A stretch of 64,000 nucleotides of DNA, taken from contig NC_083599.1 of NCBI RefSeq assembly GCF_020882245.1, positions 11,586,931 through 11,650,930 of the forward strand, read 5' to 3'. The position numbers were made by a program, and so were the translations under genes. Source of the DNA: Rhopalosiphum padi. Taxonomy: Eukaryota; Arthropoda; Insecta; Hemiptera; Aphididae. Positions 59,341-64,000 of this stretch are shown one piece after another (position 1 is the stretch's first letter; each line of letters opens with the position of its first letter). The notes under the pieces are model-generated. The model was given only the letters and a program-made list of their open reading frames with translations. It searched no databases and had not been told where the DNA came from.

Positions 59341-60159
59341 TTACAATCCCATGTGTTGTTGCTGTTGCTGTTGTTGGGAAGCAGCAGATGCTGGAGACTT
59401 TTTATCTCCACCACCAGATGATATCGAATCACCGACACTATTTGGACCACCATTGCTTCCAGGGTTACCATTACCTCCAATAGATGATCCACCTCCAGCT
59501 CCAGGATTACTTCCTGGATTTTGTTGCTGTTGCCCACCACCACTATTTTGTCCAGATTGGCCACCATTTGGAGGTCCCCCACCGGTACCACCACCACTAG
59601 GTGGTCCAGTGACCCAAGAATTCTGTTGTTGCTGAAGGCCATTGTTATTTGAAGATGACGACTGAGAAACCACACCTCCACCACCACTACCACCAGTTGG
59701 AGTTCCTGGGGCGCTACCATCTGCTCCAGATCCAGGTGGTGGAAATAGAGAATCGCTACCCATAAGACCTCCTGGTCCCATCTGCCCTCCAGGTCCACCA
59801 ACATTCATCGGTCCTCCAGGTCCCATCGGTCCTCCTCCGCCACTGACTGATCCCATACCACCAGGTCCACCTCCACTACCTGGTCCCATACCACCAGGTC
59901 CGCCTCCACCACCACCTATATGTTGTTGAAGATCATTGCCTCCAGCTGAACCTACAGATCCTGGACCACCAGGACCAACACCCATCACTGAAGCCGCAGC
60001 TGAGTTAGCAGCTGCAGCTGCTGCTGCAGCGGCGGCGGCGGCGGCAGCAGCTGCTGCAGCAGCATCGTACTGAGTGTTTTCCAGTCGCGTGATCAAACGT
60101 TCATCTTCGTCTCCAAATTCACCACCCATTAATGATGGTTCTCCAACAACCATCACGTC
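59341..60159 (-). CDS. Chi: Chip last exon (LIM-interaction domain and tail)
   Basis: 272 codons plus stop, acceptor AAGCAG|GACGTG. It carries the LIM-interaction domain, the poly-Ala run, repeats of GGPGGMGPG type and a terminal poly-Gln before HMGL-stop. Confidence 0.95.
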   Translation of the reverse strand, partial: DVMVVGEPSLMGGEFGDEDERLITRLENTQYDAAAAAAAAAAAAAAAAAAANSAAASVMGVGPGGPGSVGSAGGNDLQQHIGGGGGGPGGMGPGSGGGPGGMGSVSGGGGPMGPGGPMNVGGPGGQMGPGGLMGSDSLFPPPGSGADGSAPGTPTGGSGGGGVVSQSSSSNNNGLQQQQNSWVTGPPSGGGTGGGPPNGGQSGQNSGGGQQQQNPGSNPGAGGGSSIGGNGNPGSNGGPNSVGDSISSGGGDKKSPASAASQQQQQQQHMGL

Positions 60160-63100
60160 CTGCTTGATACAAACACAATTATAAATACAAATAAATTCAT
60201 AGTTCAACATTATATTAATTATCTGAACATGATTACGCATGTCATATGTTTATATACCGTAACCGTACCTGTGATGCTAGGTTGAACCCTGCGCCACCGG
60301 CTCCACCGCCCCCACCACCACCACCATTTGGTCCAGGGCTCCGTTTCTTTGAAGCAGCAGTGGGTCCGCCACCCGGTCCGCCACCTGGTCCACCACCACC
60401 AAGTGTAGTTGGAGGACCTCCACCAGCTCCAGAGTTACTACCCTTACGCTTGCGCCTTTTGTTGGCCGGTCTCTGTGATTCTATCAAGTACACAAAAAAC
60501 ATTTATTAATATTTTTTATATTTCATCATATAACTTTTAACAGGCTTAAAAGTTAGAGCTAATAACGTTGACTTGATTAAAACACGCATGATCACCACCA
60601 CTTTTGTAACAAAGATAGAGCAAATAAACTCTTTCATTAAACATTTGCAAAAACTAGTAAAATTATGTTTTCAAATGTTGTTACCAGCGATGATCATAAA
60701 TTTAAACATATTGTGTCACAAAATAAGCCATAACGTCTTAGTCCAATTCTATCTAAGATGATTCGCTCGTATGTATAGTCATCTAATACAAACATACGAC
60801 ATAACATATTTGCGTTCACTAGTACTAATTTCATATTATTAGCTTTAATACTAAAATGAATTGACCTATGATTAAACTTAAAGAACATTATTTGTTATCT
60901 TTAGTTGGTTTTTACAATATTTTAGTTTTTAAGCAAGTAATGAGCATTTTTATATTTTAAGTATTTTACGATTTTTTAATTAGCTACATCTTGCTTAAAA
61001 ATTAAAATATCATAAAAACTAACGAGAGAAAATAAATAATATTCTTATACCTTAAAGTTTGATATTAGGTCAATTAATTTTAATATTAAAGCTATAACAA
61101 AAAAAAAACGAAAAAACTAAACGTAAATTTGCTGTTTGTACGTTTATAAGACGAAAAAAAACACATATGAGTGTATGATTCTCAAAAAATACTAATATAA
61201 TATGATGAAATTTCGATTATAACAACACATAATACTCGATTTTGGTTTAATAGCAGCATCCGAGTTTTGGATTTATCAAATGATGGTATAAATCAATTAC
61301 GTTCTAATCAAAATATATATATATGAATTCTATCCTAGCTATAAAATTATATGGGCGTGTACCAGTTGCCCTCAAAAGTACCTATTTTTATACCAAATCC
61401 CCCAAACTACCTAGAGCAAAATGCACCAGTTGCCCTCAACTAAATGTACCAGTTGCCCCCAACTAAATTTACCAGTTGTCCTCACATGTTAATATATACA
61501 CGTTTACAATATATAGCCCGTAAAATAGGGGAGGTAAATATACAAACAATAAATACAATTATTTATAAAATAAATGTAAAATAGTATAAAATAATAGAAT
61601 CAAATTTTGATATTTGCAATTATATATATGATGTTGTATTTTGTAATAAATAATAAATATAATATAGTATACAAATAATATTGATAAAATGAAAATTTTA
61701 TTAACAATCTTGGCCTACTACTTTGTGCAAAGCGAGGATTTTACCAAAACGCGTATAAATTTAGACGCGTCTAAGATATTATATTAATTTTATACTATTT
61801 TATTGTTAACAATTTATCACATTGATTGCCACATAATTAAAATATTTATTATTTCATTGACTATTGTATTCATATTATTTTGTTAGTAATTATTACAAAA
61901 TACAATATTAGGTAGAGGTATACATAATTCCAAGCATATGAATTTTTTTCTTTCATTTTATACTATTTTTATAAATAATTTTATTTATTGTTTGTATATT
62001 TACCTCCCCTATTTTACGGGCTATATATTGTAATCGTGTATATATTAACATGTGAAGACAACTGGTACATTCAGTTGGGGGCAACTGGTACATTTGGTCG
62101 AGGGCAACTGGTATATTTTTAAAATCCCAATAAGAGCCGTTGAGTGCAACTGGTCAACACCCAATTATATTTACTAATTCCGTCCCGGTCAAAGAATTAT
62201 ACGTCGATTGCGTCCCGATTCAGAAAAATGAACATACTAATTTCGTCCTGCTTTAAAAAAAGATATGTCAATTCCGTCCCGGCTGAAAAAATTACCTTTA
62301 TACTAATTCCGTCCGTCAAAAAAATATATAACAATTCCGTATCGGTTTAGAAACATTTACTTACGTACTATAATTCCATCCTGGTTTAAAATACTAAAAA
62401 AGTTAAAAAGCCGGAACAGAGGATAAAGAACGTATTTACTAATTTCTCCGAAGTAAAAAAAAAAATATCAATTCCGTTCCAATTAAGAAAAATATCACAC
62501 TAATTCCGTCCGGACCTGGCAAAAAAAATAAATTTACTAATTCCGTCCCAAACAAAAAGAAATACATATCAATTTCATCCCTGTTAAGAAAAGTATTCAT
62601 ACTAGTATTCCGTTTAATTCTGGATGAAAAAAGTAATATACTAATTCCGTCCCAATAAAAAAAAAGTATAAATAAATTCAGTCTGGTTAAGAAAAATATA
62701 CATATTAATTCCTTCCTGGTTAAAAAAAAGATTTATGTCAATTCCAACCCAAGCTAAGAAATATACTAATACTTTCCCAGTTGAAAAAAATGTATGAATT
62801 CTACACCTAATTAAAAGAAGGTTAACTAAAATATAAGAACATTTTAATAATTTAATCGTTCATAAATTTATAATATAATATTATTAAATTTGATTGCCTG
62901 TAATAAATTTTATATTAGTTAAGTGTAGTTTATATTTAATACCAGTTAATTTTTAAATTAGTGTAGCATCTTTTTCTTGATTAAACTTTACATTCTAATT
63001 GTACTACAATAATGAAAATATAACACAAGACTGAATTAGTACATCCAGTAACAAACAAGTAAATCTTTTAATTTAATTTATGTATTTGAGACGTAACTCA

Positions 63101-63571
63101 GATGCAGTTAGTTCAGTTATGTAATAATATTTTATTATTTATTCTACCCGATTCAACAAACGCTTGTTTGTTACTTTATAAATTAACATGATAGAGCACT
63201 GTTTTGAGCATAGGTGATCATTGGAAACAATAACTGACTATGAAATGTGACAAAAATAGAATCAACCAAATCAGATGAAATTGGTCGCTGCCTGAAGCAA
63301 TTTTATTTAACACTGAGTATGTGCACTGTATGTGCATAACACTGTGTAATGTTTGTTAATGTATAAAATTTTGTTTTTGAATTTTAATCTTAAAAAAAAC
63401 TGTAATGCATGTTACTAAAAGTGTTGATGTGCTATAATACTATTATCTTATTGCTAATATTACCTGGAGGAGCAACCATACGTTGCCACTTTTGAAATAG
63501 AGTGGTCTTCAGACAATCTCTAGGACTGAGCGCATAAGCTTTGTGTCTGGACATCAATTCTTGCATGGGTT
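59341..63571 (-). CDS. Chi: LIM domain-binding protein Chip/Ldb, C-terminal three exons (partial)
   Basis: Exons 63571-63464, 60480-60269 and 60159-59341 join in phase; the rest of the gene lies beyond the right edge. The first encodes PMQELMSRHKAYALSPRDCL and QKWQRMVAPP, the end of the dimerisation domain, nearly identical to vertebrate Ldb1. The second has the nuclear-localisation cluster KRRKRKGS and a Gly/Pro linker. The third has the LIM-interaction domain (DVMVVGEPSLMGGEFGDEDE and RLITRLENTQYD), then an Ala run of about 20, a Gly/Pro/Met-rich tail and a Gln run. Chip/Ldb is a nuclear adaptor that dimerises and bridges LIM-homeodomain, GATA/bHLH and other factors. The Ala/Gly tail is longer than in vertebrate Ldb1. 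Intact as far as seen. Confidence 0.96.
60269..60480 (-). CDS. Chi: Chip penultimate exon (NLS, Gly/Pro linker)
   Basis: Acceptor TTGATAG|AATCAC, donor CACAG|GTACGG. ESQRPANKRRKRKGS is the conserved nuclear-localisation segment; the rest is Gly/Pro low complexity ending FNLASQ. Confidence 0.93.
60754..61186. mobile_element. Foldback MITE, TTAA-GAGGAC family, copy F (intronic)
   Basis: A decayed copy in the Chip intron. The left end CTAAGATGATTCGCTCG and right end GAGTGTATGATTCTCA align with family ends. The arms GAATTGACCTATGATTAAAC and GATATTAGGTCAATTAATTT, and TAAGCAAGTAATGAGC and TCTTGCTTAAAAATTAAAAT, are inverted. Confidence 0.75.
61353..62162. mobile_element. TIR transposon with 8-bp TSD and ACCAGTTGCCC subterminal arrays
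   Basis: 810 bp starting GGGCGTGTACCAGTTGC and ending GCAACTGGTCAACACCC, flanked by identical 8-bp AATTATAT (61345-61352 and 62163-62170). The inverted arms are over 200 bp each and include four ACCAGTTGYCCTC words per arm and the block TAGCCCGTAAAATAGGGGAG. The middle is AT-rich and non-coding. The 8-bp duplication fits hAT or P-type elements; superfamily unknown. Confidence 0.85.
62171..62815 (+). repeat. Degenerate ~30-bp satellite (ACTAATTCCGTCCCGGTTAA unit)
   Basis: About twenty direct copies of a unit built from (A/C)TAATTCCGTCCCGG, an A-rich run and TATA, spaced about 28-35 bp, each diverged (ATTTCGTCCTG, ATTCCATCCTG, ATTCCTTCCTGG and so on). It begins immediately after the 62163-62170 target duplication. 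Any open frame across it is an artefact of the repeat. Confidence 0.85.
63464..63571 (-). CDS. Chi: Chip internal exon (end of dimerisation domain)
   Basis: 108 nt, acceptor ATATTAG|AACCC, donor CCAG|GTAATA. Every residue but a few matches vertebrate Ldb1 as I recall it. Confidence 0.96.
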
Positions 63572-64000
63572 CTAATATGACACATAACTATTTGCAAAAA
63601 AAATTTTATTAATTTAAACTAATATAACTTTAGCTAATTAAAATACACAACAGTAAACATTGAATTAAAAAAGGGGCAATAGTGAAATTTACAGATAGAT
63701 TTAAAAATTTCTAATTACAATGGTATATCCCTTAATGGGGTTAATGTAATTGAATCAAAACATTTTAAGTTAAAAATGCGTAATTTTATTATTATAATTT
63801 CATTGTTTATCTTATATTAATAGTATATGGAAAAATAGGTTAGCTATTTGGTTTCTATATCATATCTATCATCAACATTGTAAGTTAGACAAACTGTCCA
63901 TTATTTAAAAATAAATTAATACATTTTTGTATTCCATATTATTTTTAACATTATTTAATCTTGATTTAATTAATATTTCTTAGGAGGTAGAATATTGCTA
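63572..64000 (-). other. Chi: Chip upstream intron (to window edge)
   Basis: AT-rich intronic sequence before the 63464-63571 exon; no further Chip exon could be found before the window ends. Confidence 0.75.

Larger units (their letters stand above)
60481..63463 (-). other. Chi: Chip intron with stacked repeats
   Basis: A 3.0 kb intron. It contains the foldback MITE copy F, the TIR element 61353-62162 and the AATTCCGTCCC satellite, leaving unremarkable AT-rich sequence at 60481-60753, 61187-61344 and 62816-63463. Confidence 0.85.

Noticed and set aside
59337..59804. Val/Leu-rich and Pro/Cys-rich frames overlapping the Chip last exon
   Set aside because: They are out-of-frame readings of its Gly/Pro and Gln codon repeats.
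62144..62350. Ser/Ile-rich open frame with repeated NSV/TSIASR phrases
   Set aside because: It is a translation of the AATTCCGTCCC satellite.
1..64000. Search for tRNA, rRNA, CRISPR arrays or bacterial operons
   Set aside because: No T-loop or A/B box set with a foldable cloverleaf, no rRNA core sequence, and a clearly eukaryotic gene structure.

Overview
The window looks like a piece of an aphid nuclear genome. The evidence is intron-rich genes in a very AT-rich background, high-identity insect and metazoan developmental proteins, many degraded hAT-type transposon fragments, and a high frequency of short TAGGTAC/GTACCTA words, which I associate with aphid genomes. Species cannot be fixed from the sequence. 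There is no prokaryotic feature, CRISPR array, rRNA or convincing tRNA.

Four protein-coding genes can be assembled exon by exon, with matching splice phases. (1) On the minus strand, 942-6675, lies an ER-type membrane-anchored coiled-coil protein of the p180/RRBP1-kinectin group (4 exons, about 962 aa). (2) Head to head with it, on the plus strand at 8361-14496, lies a type I BMP/TGF-beta receptor serine/threonine kinase of the saxophone/ALK1-ALK2 group (7 coding exons, 910 aa). (3) On the plus strand, 28306-36732, lies an estrogen-related receptor, ERR (8 coding exons, 1063 aa). (4) On the minus strand, 59341-63571, lie the last three exons of the LIM-domain-binding protein Chip/Ldb; its N-terminal half lies beyond the right edge. 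Genes 2 and 3 are about twice the usual family length because low-complexity inserts interrupt otherwise conserved domains, including the kinase and ligand-binding domains.

Layout: 1-941 3' end of the p180-like gene; 942-6675 p180-like gene with a 2.5 kb first intron; 6676-8128 GC-rich shared 5' region; 8129-14496 receptor kinase; 14497-27050 repeat-laden intergenic DNA; 27050-28305 GC-rich ERR upstream region; 28306-37170 ERR with its 3' UTR; 37171-58600 a 21 kb gene-poor stretch with transposon relics; 58619-59340 Chip 3' UTR; 59341-64000 Chip exons and a 3 kb intron packed with repeats.

The repeats are the most unusual part. One foldback MITE family with TTAA-GAGGAC ends occurs at least six times, three of them inside introns of three of the genes. 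One TIR element at 61353-62162 has a perfect 8-bp target duplication and subterminal arrays of an ACCAGTTGCCC word, and abuts a degenerate ~30-bp satellite built on AATTCCGTCCC. A related element with a different subterminal word lies at 21022. A ~0.95 kb AT-rich repeat occurs in opposite orientations at 22.5 and 45.4 kb. Several hAT transposase remnants, one probable piggyBac-like remnant and an RTE-like tail are also present. The genes act in separate processes (ER organisation, BMP signalling, nuclear-receptor transcription, LIM-homeodomain transcription); nothing shows that they work as one system.
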